Shown here piece after piece: positions 56,901-64,000 of a DNA stretch of 64,000 nucleotides (the first letter of the stretch is position 1; each line of letters starts with the position of its first letter). A model generated the notes under the pieces. It did not search any database and was not told the origin of the DNA. It worked only from the letters and a program-made list of their open reading frames with translations. Source of the stretch: Dysidea avara (lineage: Eukaryota; Porifera; Demospongiae; Dictyoceratida; Dysideidae); the NCBI RefSeq assembly GCF_963678975.1, contig NC_089273.1:25748356-25812355 (forward strand). Direction: 5' to 3'. The translations under genes and the position numbers were made by a program.

Positions 56901-59900
56901 CAGACTGTAGGACCAGGTGTCCTACAGATCTTCAGCACTTGTGCTGTAAAGCCTTAATAAATAAAAAATAAACTTGTAGTGCAAACAGTTTCAACAGAAA
57001 AAACAGGTAGAATAATGACATCATGGTAGCCAAAAGGGAAAATCACACCTCATAAAACATTAGCATTGTTAATTAGTAATGTTATCATACATTACTGTAG
57101 TAATATTATCATACATTACTGTAGTAATATTAGCATATTGATGGCAACAGTGTTATAATTTTCATTATAGAGTGTGACCTGAATGGTACAAAGGTTCAAG
57201 AAGGTACTGAGATACAACCTAACTGCTCTAGCCGTTGTGTATGTACTAAGCGAGAATTTCAGTGTGAAACACAAACTTGTTTGGTTGATGGAACAACTTG
57301 TATAGCTGCAGGAGATCCTTACTACCAAACATTTGATTTCAATTACTATGAGTTTCAAGGAGATTGTGAATATGTAGTTTCTACCCCATGTGACAGTGAC
57401 GAGTTTAGCATTTCTGTTAGATATTCATCTAAAAATGCCTATATCTCATCTGCAGATCAAGTGACAGTTTCTGTTCCAGGAGATGGAGTAACTGCAGTAT
57501 TGGGAAGGGGTGGTGGTGGAACAATTACAGTCAATGGTGTTCTAGAGTCTGATGTTAGTGTCGGTGTCATTTATCAGTCAGATAAAGTGCAAGTACTGAG
57601 AGTTGGTGGACATCCACAAGTTGTACTTCTTGAGCAACAGATTACCATATTTTATGATGGCATAAATCGTGTTGCCATTTCTACCTCTACCATGTGGCAA
57701 GACAAACTGTGTGGACTATGTGGTAACTACAATGGTGATCCAACAGATGACTTCATGGATCAAGGTGGTAATCCACTTGCCACAGCAGATGAGTTTGCTA
57801 GTAGCTGGACTACAGGGGACACAACCACTTGCAGCAAACTCGAAGAAGCACCAATTTGTGTAGGACACATAAGGGAAGAGGCCACCAAGAGATGTAGTTT
57901 TCTGAATGGTGAATTTTTTCAACCATGCCATGCAGCAGTTGATCCCCAATCATTTGAAGATTACTGTGTGCTTGATTTCTGTAACTGTGTTGATGATGAC
58001 AAAAATGTATGTTTCTGTTCAAGCCTGTCTACGTATGCATCAGCTTGTTCTTATGCTGGAGTGCAACTTGATGACTGGAGATCTTATTATGGATGTTGTA
58101 AGTTTAAGTTTTGCTGTAACAGTAGCAGCTAATACAGTACCTGTGAAGGCATTGTAGAATAATACTTATTATGGTTTTGGCACTAAAATGTATGCAAATG
58201 TATGAAACACAAAATGGAATTAGCTTGTACTGTATCACATGCATCAATTGTGTGTCTTGATTTTTAGCTGATGGATGTCCAGCTGACATGACATTCCAGC
58301 AATGTGGTTCATTGTGTCCTCAGTCATGTGATAGTACTGATGCAACTTGTCATAGTGGATGTGCTGAGGGATGCTTTTGTCCTGATGGACAAATTGTCAA
58401 CCAAGACAGGGAATGTGGTGACTTTATGCCTTGTCCAGGTGAGTAATTTGTAATTGAAGATGAATTCAACTGTAAATCATGAAATTTTTGCACCAACAAA
58501 TCTTCACAAAGGGTTTAAAGTGTTTTGTTGGAGCAAAAGTTCACCAACTGCCCATTTTCAGCTGAAAATATTAAATGCAAAATTCAAGTGTTGAAATTGT
58601 ATTTAAAAAGCTATATGGATAAAATGAACCAAACACTGTCAGTCTCACATTTGCCTGTAAAATATCTAAAGCTGACTAATAAAAATTTTACTGTTAAGCG
58701 TTTTCTTGAGACAGAAATAATTTTGTACCTTTAAAAGATTTACATACTGTATACTAGAACATAGTATAATAAATAGAGTTGAAGCAATAAATCTCCTACA
58801 CTAATAGTAGCTATCAATGGCCATTCATCAGGTTTGTCCATATGTTCAAAAGTCTTCACAATGTGTATACTGTCAAAACATTGCTTTGAAATACTAATCA
58901 ACCCAACCTAGGTCAGTGTCCAGTACTTACTGATCCTGATAATGGAATGGTGGACTGTTCACTGGGAGATGATGGAGTACCAACTGAAGGAGACACTTGT
59001 ACTTACCAGTGTGATGATGGTTATGAGTTGTCTGGTGATATGATGAGGGAATGTCAGAGTGATGGAACATGGACTGGTAGTGATCCTACTTGTGATCTAG
59101 GTGAGAATTACAGGTAGCTGATCAAATTAATCTACATACGGTACCGTTTAAATGCAATGTCATCTTGCGAGAGTGTGAGCAATTTAAAAACCTCACTGTG
59201 GCACCTGTTTCACGCATGAGTATTCATCCCATACAAAACAGGATGAATACTTGTGAGTGAAACAGGTACCAAATTGCAAGTTTTTAAATCTCTACCTCTG
59301 GAGAGACAATGTTGAAGTTGAGCGATACTTTAACATGATACTGTATTTGACATTATACTAATGTGTATTATAGTAATTCAAATATGTATGACTATCACCT
59401 TAGTATGCTTACTGTATTTCAGTGGTACAATGTCCCACACTCACTGCTCCTGATAATGGAATGATTTCTTGTACTGGTAATGAGGTTGGAGACACTTGTA
59501 CCATCTCATGTGATGATGGTTATGAATTGGGTGGTAATGAAACTAGGACCTGTCAGGGTGATGGTACTTGGAGTGGAACTGATGCTACTTGTTCAGCAGG
59601 TATACAAATAACCCTGGATAAAATATTTATAATTCTTAAGTTCATTATATCCACATACGTCTGTCTCTATGCCATATCAAGATTAACTTTCATTGATTTT
59701 CTCCAATATAAAACATCGGTTATACACTAATCTCTCATATTTACTTGTGTATTTCCTAATTATAATCTATTTACTTTGTGATTGTTGGTACTGTATGAAT
59801 AAAGTTGTGGTTTTATCTTTCACTAGTTCAATGTCCCACACTCACTGCTCCTGATAATGGAATGATTTCTTGTACTGGTAATGAGGTTGGAGACACTTGT

Positions 59901-62754
59901 ACTGTCTCATGTGATGATGGTTATGAATTGGGTGGTAGTGAAACTAGAACCTGTCAGGGTGATGGTACTTGGAGTGGAACTGATGCTACTTGTTCAGCAG
60001 GTATACAAATAACCCTGGATAAAATATTTATAATTCTTAAGTTCATTATATCCACATACGTCTGTCTCTATGCCATATCAAGATTAACTTTCATTGATTT
60101 TCTCCAATATAAAACATCGGTTATACACTAATCTCTCATATTTACTTGTGTATTTCCTAATTATAATCTATTTACTTTGTGATTGTTGGTACTGTATGAA
60201 TAAAGTTGTGGTTTTATCTTTCACTAGTTCAATGTCCCACACTCACTGCTCCTGATAATGGAATGATTTCTTGTACTGGTAATGAGGTTGGAGACACTTG
60301 TACTGTCTCATGTGATGATGGTTATGAATTGGGTGGTAGTGAAACTAGGACCTGTCAGGGTGATGGCACTTGGAGTGGAACTGATGCTACATGCTCAACA
60401 GGTATCATACAGTACAATAGTACAGTATAGTAGGGATAATGGAGGGTTTGGGCTTTTCTGGCCAAAAATATCACCCAATAACCAGCTTCACAATACCATC
60501 TTGGCATAATGGCAGTGGTATAACCAAGCCCAAAAGTGCTTTCGGTACAACCGCAATAGATTGTTAATTTTTAAAATTTTTTTATTCAATGGAATTTTCT
60601 ACTGCCTGCCTGCCCTGCCTGCCTTAAGACTAGCGTAACTAGATAACTGCTACAGCTATGAGCTTGATTTTTTTTCACTGTTCGACATCACTTTGTCTCA
60701 AGATGTGCCTTTTGGCATATCACAGTACGTACAATGCACACATCCTCTTTTGTGTCCCATTTATTTTTGCTGACTGCCAAAGGTGTCGATTCGCAGTATC
60801 GCAATTGCTTCCCTATGGGAATCGTTTCTATTTTCCCACATAACAGGATTGGTTGCAGAGGTGCTTCTCCTACTGCTCTTCACTTGTAGCGCTGTGTGAA
60901 ATGGGCTGAACATAACTGCAAACAAAGTGTAATGGGCACTTTAATATTTGAGTCAGTAATTGATAGTTGGGGCACATGAATCATCCATATTTTTTTGTGA
61001 TGACTGGACTGACTGCAGAGTCGTTTCTCATAACTGTTCTTCATTTGTAGTGCTGTGTAACAGGCTGAACATAGCTGAAAGCAAAGCATAACAGCTACTT
61101 CATTTTCAAGTCAGTAATTGATATTTGGGGCGGGTATTCAGTTGAAAACATTACCTCTGGCACCATCCTTTCTTTTGATGTGGTATGCGTGGGTTAACCA
61201 GTCATAATAATGTTACAAAAAAGTAACAAACAGGTACGTATAAGATTGAATTAGGGATTAAATGTACACTAGTATATCTGCAGGTGTATAGGCAACCTAT
61301 TTTGTTTCACTACTTGTTTCTATGATCCTTAATCGAAGTTATAAAATTCTTAATGTTTACTTGTATTTGTAAAAATAACCCTGGATACTATATTTATAAG
61401 TTTTTACTTTATTGTATCCATCGTAGATACATGTGCTACAGTACCTCTATCAGTATGCTACAAAAGTCCATCAAGAATCCCATCTGTATGTTTAAATTCA
61501 TTGATTTTCTCCAATGTCAAATCTAATGGGTTGTATGTAACTGTACTAAATTCTCATACGTAGCTACTCAAGCTGACATTATAATTTCACATTAAAGATT
61601 TCAAATACACATTTTTTTTGTTATCCAAATGTACGAAGCAGAAAAGGTGTTGATAAATTTGTCAGATGTTTTATATTTAATTATGGATAAAATGTATACA
61701 CATTATTTATGCCTGCATGAGGTCTTTCACAGTATCCACTTCCCATATGTATACACTGAAGACAAGTAAATTGATAGAGCAGCGTGACATACCTACTCTA
61801 TAGAATTACAATTTTTAATCAGCTTTCTTTGTGATTAGTAGACATAGGCGATTCTAAGGGGGGGCCAGGGGGGGCCTTGCCCCCCCCCCCCCCTGTTAAA
61901 AAATAACTTTTAAAAAGTCTTGGGGAAAAGTTGCTGTATAGATTGGCATTGTTATTTTTAGCATTTTTCATGTTTTTAGAACAAATTTTAGGCTGTTTTC
62001 AAGCCTTTAAATTGCAAAAATCCGGCACCCCCAGACCCCCCTGAAAATTCTACTTCATACTATAGCCAAACAACAATAGTTATGCTGTTCCCTACTTGGC
62101 CCCCGCTGTAGGTCAGGTCTAGAATCACCACTGTTAGTAGATACTGTGTGAATAAAGTTGTGTTTTTATCTTTCACTAGTACAATGTCCCACACTCACTG
62201 CTCCTGATAATGGAATGATTTCTTGTACTGGTAATGAGGTTGGAGACACTTGTACCATCTCATGTGATGATGGTTATGAATTGGGTGGTAATGAAACTAG
62301 GACCTGTCAGGGTGATGGTACTTGGAGTGGAACTGATGCTACTTGTTCAGCAGGTATACAAATAACCCTGGATAAAATATTTATAATTCTTAAGTTCATT
62401 ATATCCACATACGTCTGTCTCTATGCCATATCAAGATTAACTTTCATTGATTTTCTCCAATATAAAACATCGGTTATACACTAATCTCTCATATTTACTT
62501 GTGTATTTCCTAATTATAATCTATTTACTTTGTGATTGTTGGTACTGTATGAATAAAGTTGTGGTTTTATCTTTCACTAGTTCAATGTCCCACACTCACT
62601 GCTCCTGATAATGGAATGATTTCTTGTACTGGTAATGAGGTTGGAGACACTTGTACCATCTCATGTGATGATGGCTATGAATTGGGTGGTAGTGAAACTA
62701 GAACCTGTCAGGGTGATGGTACTTGGAGTGGAACTGATGCTACTTGTTCAGCAG
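44731..62754 (+). CDS. Large secreted NIDO-(VWC-VWD-C8-TIL)x2-CCPx6+ protein, tectorin/zonadhesin-like; 3' end outside window
   Basis: Thirteen exons join without a frame break: 44731-44928, 49533-49817, 51656-51905, 52553-53512, 54649-54816, 57171-58097, 58268-58438, 58912-59100, 59423-59599, 59827-60000, 60228-60401, 62180-62353, 62581-62754, together ~1,340 codons. All introns are GT-AG. Introns 1 and 2 are phase 0; every later junction is phase 1, the pattern of shuffled extracellular modules. Order: signal peptide, NIDO, VWC-like, VWD, C8, TIL, VWC-like, VWD, C8, TIL, six CCPs. NIDO followed by VWC/VWD/C8/TIL cassettes is the plan of alpha-tectorin; FCGBP and zonadhesin share the cassettes. 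Here CCPs follow, and no ZP domain or membrane anchor is seen before the window ends. Inferred role: secreted, disulphide-linked matrix, mucus or self-recognition protein. No stop follows exon 13; a donor (GTATAA) is at 62755. Confidence 0.9.
45061..45748. mobile_element. Tc1/mariner-like MITE in intron 1
   Basis: TACCGTATAGCGGGAAATTT and TTTCGAAAGGTTAAATTTTC on the left are mirrored at the right end (AAATTTCCCGCTATACGGTA, ending 45748). Long inverted repeats (~45 bp) edged by TA. TTTTCGAA words are unusually dense. No transposase. Confidence 0.8.
45749..46833. other. Intron 1, central part
   Basis: No exon supported: the open frames at 46177-46386 and 46436-46744 lack splice signals and domain similarity that I recognise. 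Confidence 0.4.
46834..47214. mobile_element. MITE family D, copy 2 (intron 1)
   Basis: TTAGGCCACTCCAAATAAAT then TCTCTGTTTCCCGTCC on the left; GGACGGGAAACAGAGAATTT then ATTTGGAGTGGCCTTAAA on the right. About 380 bp; same family as 43298-43600. Confidence 0.75.
47215..49532. other. Intron 1, 3' part
   Basis: No convincing exon. A 145-codon open frame at 47916-48353 is the longest, but it is not bounded by splice sites and looks like random composition. The intron ends with CATGTACAG at 49532. Confidence 0.4.
49533..49817 (+). CDS. Exon 2: NIDO domain, main part
   Basis: 95 codons, phase 0 at both ends. Contains VTTDGGTSFGADP, VFPLGGDNYLAAAYWVNID, GNVWFRQST, DLLTRASNDVQKAFP and FTPTHLFIATWDGVGANSG. 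These match the NIDO order (TNG-x-ISFG, FW-x-DVD, V-x-[YF]R, LL-x-x-A, F-x-P-x-x-x-F-x-ATWD-x-VG). Found in nidogen, tectorin and mucin-4, where NIDO is an extracellular domain. Confidence 0.9.
51248..51640. mobile_element. Family X MITE, diverged copy 3 (intron 2)
   Basis: Starts AACATTCCATAGCAGCTG, with GTTGCTAGGCAAC, GGTTGCTTAGCAACCG and GGTTGCTAGGCAAC words, and ends near GATGTTGTATTAAT. Aligns with the bodies of 763-1152 and 35845-36229. Lies directly upstream of exon 3 (acceptor at 51655). Confidence 0.7.
51656..51905 (+). CDS. Exon 3: end of NIDO and linker
   Basis: 83 codons plus one base. TNTFQSILATNGDESYAVYL matches the conserved NTFQ-x-x-LATDG-x-x-S core of NIDO, followed by MMQWADSNGTPARVGM (I-x-W...A-x-x-G). 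Then an acidic linker DEDSNAGEDGKYVYCLTD. Starts phase 0, ends phase 1 (donor GTGAGT at 51906). Confidence 0.9.
51906..52552. other. Intron 3
   Basis: 647 bp with no feature that I can name. The minus-strand open frame inside is not supported. Confidence 0.5.
52553..53512 (+). CDS. Exon 4: VWC-like, VWD and C8 domains (cassette 1)
   Basis: 320 codons, phase 1-1. First a Cys-rich VWC-like linker (CSSGGVLYDIGEQF, CNSRCTCNFEGNFDCETVPC). Then VWD starting CTASGDPHYTTWDGRKYNYM (the GDPHY-x-T-x-DG signature) and ending CGQCGTYNGNQNDDF, the CGLCG-x-[FY]NG site with its CxxC kept but Leu replaced by Gln. Then C8: QRCSAL, ACNAVVDPTNF, CYCSSLSNYALAC, ending WRDDFGC. CxxC in VWD is tied to disulphide-linked multimer assembly in VWF and mucins. 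The whole cassette is in one exon, as in exon 6. Confidence 0.93.
53513..54648. other. Intron 4
   Basis: No exon seen. Holds degenerate CTAACAGAGCAGTC / CTCTAATAGTACAGTC words at 54218-54255 (inverted CTCTATTAGAG motif) and a tandem TTTACCTGCTTGAT repeat at 54357-54390. Confidence 0.45.
54649..54816 (+). CDS. Exon 5: TIL domain 1
   Basis: 56 codons, phase 1-1. CPEGMVYQECGPICPQTC, then CDGGCAAGCFCP, GVCVDEEVC: ten Cys in the trypsin-inhibitor-like pattern that follows C8 in VWF-type cassettes. Donor at 54817. Confidence 0.92.
54817..57170. other. Intron 5 with several repeats
   Basis: 2.35 kb. Contains a CTCTATTAGAGAGATCTC word (about 55099), a tandem pair of ~49 bp at 55832-55926 (GGCTATATATACTGCTGG), a retroposon tail (56740-56985) and a 29-bp tandem pair at 57072-57132 (TTATCATACATTACTGTAGT). 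The frame at 56015-56281 is not supported as an exon. Confidence 0.5.
56740..56985 (+). mobile_element. Retroposon 3' tail in intron 5
   Basis: GTAGGACCAGGTGTCCTAC (7-bp stem) and CAGCACTTGTGCTG (6-bp stem) are followed by TAAAGCCTTAATAAATAAA. Same double-hairpin tail as 32280-32650. It is in sense orientation with the gene. Confidence 0.65.
57171..58097 (+). CDS. Exon 6: VWC-like, VWD and C8 domains (cassette 2)
   Basis: 309 codons, phase 1-1. VWC-like ECDLNGTKVQEGTEI, CSSRCVCTKREFQCETQTC. VWD from CIAAGDPYYQTFDFNYYEF (His of GDPH replaced by Tyr) to CGLCGNYNGDPTDDF, the canonical CGLCG site. C8: KRCSFLNGEFFQPCHAAVDP, FCNCVDDDKNVCFCSSLSTY, ending WRSYYGC. Same exon layout as exon 4, so the cassettes arose by duplication of exon pairs (VWD-C8 plus TIL). 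Confidence 0.93.
58268..58438 (+). CDS. Exon 7: TIL domain 2
   Basis: 57 codons, phase 1-1, after a 170-bp intron. CPADMTFQQCGSLCPQSC, CHSGCAEGCFCPDGQIV, CGDFMPC. Same Cys pattern as exon 5. Confidence 0.92.
58439..58911. other. Intron 7
   Basis: 473 bp, AT-rich, no feature recognised. Confidence 0.5.
58912..59100 (+). CDS. Exon 8: CCP/sushi domain 1
   Basis: 63 codons, phase 1-1. CPVLTDPDNGMVDCSLGDDG, then GDTCTYQCDDGYELSGDMMR, ECQSDGTWTGSDPTC: four Cys (1-3, 2-4 pairing in the family), Gly-Tyr and Trp in the usual CCP places. It is the divergent founder type compared with exons 9-13. Confidence 0.93.
59205..59277. repeat. Hairpin in intron 8
   Basis: GTATTCATCC (59220) pairs with GGATGAATAC, extending to CACCTGTTTCAC and GTGAAACAGGT. 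A small foldback element; ~30-bp imperfect stem. Confidence 0.6.
59423..59599 (+). CDS. Exon 9: CCP domain 2
   Basis: 59 codons, phase 1-1. CPTLTAPDNGMISCTGNEVG, DTCTISCDDGYELGGNETRT, CQGDGTWSGTDATC. One codon longer at its 5' end than exons 10-13. Variant Ile/Asn at the two variable sites. Confidence 0.93.
59827..60000 (+). CDS. Exon 10: CCP domain 3
   Basis: 58 codons. Same domain as exon 9 with TCTVSCDD and GGSETRTC (Val/Ser variant). Preceded by a 227-bp intron that looks identical to introns 10 and 12. Confidence 0.93.
60228..60401 (+). CDS. Exon 11: CCP domain 4
   Basis: 58 codons. Val/Ser variant like exon 10; the last codons read ATCST instead of ATCSA, and the donor changes to GTATCA, so the duplicated unit ends here. 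Confidence 0.92.
60402..62179. other. Intron 11, with a decayed copy of the repeat intron
   Basis: 1778 bp. At about 61370-61530 it has AAATAACCCTGGATACTATA and CATTGATTTTCTCCAATGTC, a mutated version of the 227-bp intron; its end (TGAATAAAGTTGTG...TTTCACTAG) is near-identical to that intron. A CTGCCTGCCTGCCCTGCC run is at 60602. One hAT-like MITE (61843-62133) is inserted. Confidence 0.6.
61843..62133. mobile_element. hAT-like MITE, TSD TTAGTAGA, in intron 11
   Basis: CATAGGCGATTCTAAGGGGG and CTAGAATCACCACTG are imperfect inverted ends, flanked by TTAGTAGA at 61835-61842 and 62134-62141. C/G homopolymers follow the left end. It interrupts sequence that is continuous in introns 9, 10 and 12 (TTTGTGATT...GTATGAATAAAG). 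Confidence 0.8.
62180..62353 (+). CDS. Exon 12: CCP domain 5
   Basis: 58 codons. Matches exon 9 in its Ile/Asn variant and in the first codon (TA CAA), while its downstream intron equals introns 9 and 10. Confidence 0.93.
62581..62754 (+). CDS. Exon 13: CCP domain 6
   Basis: 58 codons. A mosaic: TCTISCDD (as exons 9 and 12) with GGSETRTC (as exons 10 and 11). Followed by GTATAA donor and a diverged version of the repeat intron (about 62755-62850). No later CCP exon is visible before the window ends. Confidence 0.92.
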
Positions 62755-63278
62755 GTATAAAATGACCCCGGTTATGTCTTAAGTTTATTATATCTGTATA
62801 ATTACACGTGTTACTTCTATTTCAATTCCACATCAAGATTACCGTGTTTATATTTCAATGTATATACCACTTTTACACTTCAAAGGGAACAGAAGGTGTC
62901 CAAGATCAGATGTCATTACAGTTCAGGGAATGCATTAATGAGAAACAGAGCCTCCTAGAATTGATGTATATATGATATACTACCTCTATTTCTCATTAAT
63001 ACAGCACACCCATGCTCAAAGCTCCCATGTCGTTATGCCCCAGTAACACCTTTCCAATGTTGTTATTTTTATTCATGATCAAAATTTACATGGCCAACCT
63101 GCAGTTTCCCATGCACTAATACTCATGTGATAAGTATGTACTACTTGAATTTGGCCATGAAAACCACTTAGACAGAAAGCGTTTGTTATCCTTGCTATTC
63201 TATGCTATTATAGAACTTTGCATGGGCAAGATCAAAGGAAAAAGTGCACTCTCAGCCAGCCAACAGTGCTTCATCGAC

Positions 63279-63319
63279 CACAAAGAGTGCTTTATTCACT
63301 GAATAAAGCACTCTTTGTG
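63279..63319. repeat. Perfect 20-bp inverted repeat, 1-base centre
   Basis: CACAAAGAGTGCTTTATTCA, then C, then the exact reverse complement. Related half-copies follow (GCACTCTTTGTGG at 63331, CAATAAAGCAC at 63342). Confidence 0.85.
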
Positions 63320-63827
63320 GTGCAATGAAGCACTCTTTGTGGGCAATAAAGCACAGTTTCCCATGTGCTCTAGTGCAGGCTAATAGCCTATAGGGCTCAC
63401 GCCAGGTATGACTAATCGCCCAAGCTGGTGAAGGCTGATAACCTTGCCGCGCTGAGTGATCAAGCACCCCAGGCAATACGAGTTCTACCACTGAATTGCT
63501 TTTATAGACATACCTAAGTGCTTCGATGATGGGTGGGAGAAGGTAACATTGCTGTTACGTTTGTTAATGTAAATGGACAAGTCCTGGAGATATCACGGAA
63601 ATGTTTCATCATGTGACTCACAAAAAATCAACTGTGGATTGCGAGCAAAACCTGCCAAAATACGCGATAAACGTCTACAATGCCAAACTATGGTGAACTA
63701 CGTATGGGTTACTTGTTAAACTAATTTGTATGCATTCAGGCTGCTAATAGTTCGTGCAATGCGTGTTAATTACAAGTCCTAGTGTATGGTGAAGCTACAT
63801 GACTAGAAAGTTCCATAAATCATTTAA

Positions 63828-63982
63828 AGCATAGCCTTGCTCGTGCTATGTGAAAAATAAAGCACTCGGCGCTTAGCTTCAATGCTAATAAAGCACTCTG
63901 CTTCGCCTCGTGCTTTATTAGCATCTCGGCCATGCGCCTCGTTCTTTATTTTTCATATAGCACTCGTGGCTATGCTTTAACA
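63828..63982. mobile_element. ~155-bp hairpin element
   Basis: TTAAAGCATAGCCTTGCTCG and TGTGAAAAATAAAGCACTCG pair with CGTTCTTTATTTTTCATA and CGTGGCTATGCTTTAA. An inner stem GCTAATAAAGCAC / GTGCTTTATTAGC forms the loop side. Probably a foldback MITE related by its AATAAAGCAC words to 63279-63350. Confidence 0.7.
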
Positions 63983-64000
63983 TATACTTAATGGACTTAA

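Larger units (their letters stand above)
62755..64000. other. Intron 13 or downstream sequence, with hairpins
   Basis: No exon found. Holds an imperfect hairpin at 62932-63002 (ATTAATGAGAAACAGAG / CTCTATTTCTCATTAAT) and two stronger hairpins listed separately. Since exon 13 ends in a donor site, the gene should continue to the right. Confidence 0.5.

Overview
The window looks like metazoan nuclear DNA, most likely from a sponge (demosponge); the species guess is inference. Support: AT-rich sequence, split genes with GT-AG introns, an extracellular-matrix gene built from NIDO, VWD, C8, TIL and CCP/sushi modules, a non-LTR retrotransposon, and very many short inverted-repeat transposons. I see no bacterial operons, CRISPR array, rRNA gene or intact free-standing tRNA gene.

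Layout. 1-1.35 kb holds the last intron and terminal exon of a gene entering from the left. 1.35-13.2 kb is repeat-rich and contains one short minus-strand gene (8.1-8.8 kb, 231 codons over two frames, candidate N-myristoylation start, one apparent frameshift) and a 1.5 kb foldback element (10.57-12.11 kb). 13.24-35.6 kb is a giant nested palindrome: two nearly identical arms of 8-10 kb in opposite orientation around a 3.6 kb spacer, each arm being itself a smaller palindrome of a ~2 kb module plus tRNA-like SINEs. 36.9-40.3 kb is a decayed minus-strand LINE (RT motif FADD visible) interrupted by three later insertions with clean target-site duplications (TSDs). 40.5-44.6 kb holds tandem repeats and short transposons.

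44.6 kb to the right edge is one large plus-strand gene. A TATA box is followed by a signal peptide, a NIDO domain, two VWC-like/VWD/C8/TIL cassettes and at least six CCP domains: 13 exons and about 1,340 residues so far, continuing past the window. The N-terminal order resembles alpha-tectorin, with CCP repeats where a ZP domain would be expected. It is probably a secreted matrix or mucus protein. The CCP exons have recently multiplied with their 227-bp introns, and one intron copy then received a short transposon.

Best finds: the palindrome of palindromes; a transposon present with its 8-bp TSD in the right arm and represented in the left arm by what reads as an excision footprint (18086-18101 versus 29888-30340); a short motif (CTCTATTAGAGTATCTCGAT) repeated in unrelated transposon families; and the actively duplicating NIDO/VWD/CCP gene. 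All calls were made by eye; identities and family names need alignment searches.
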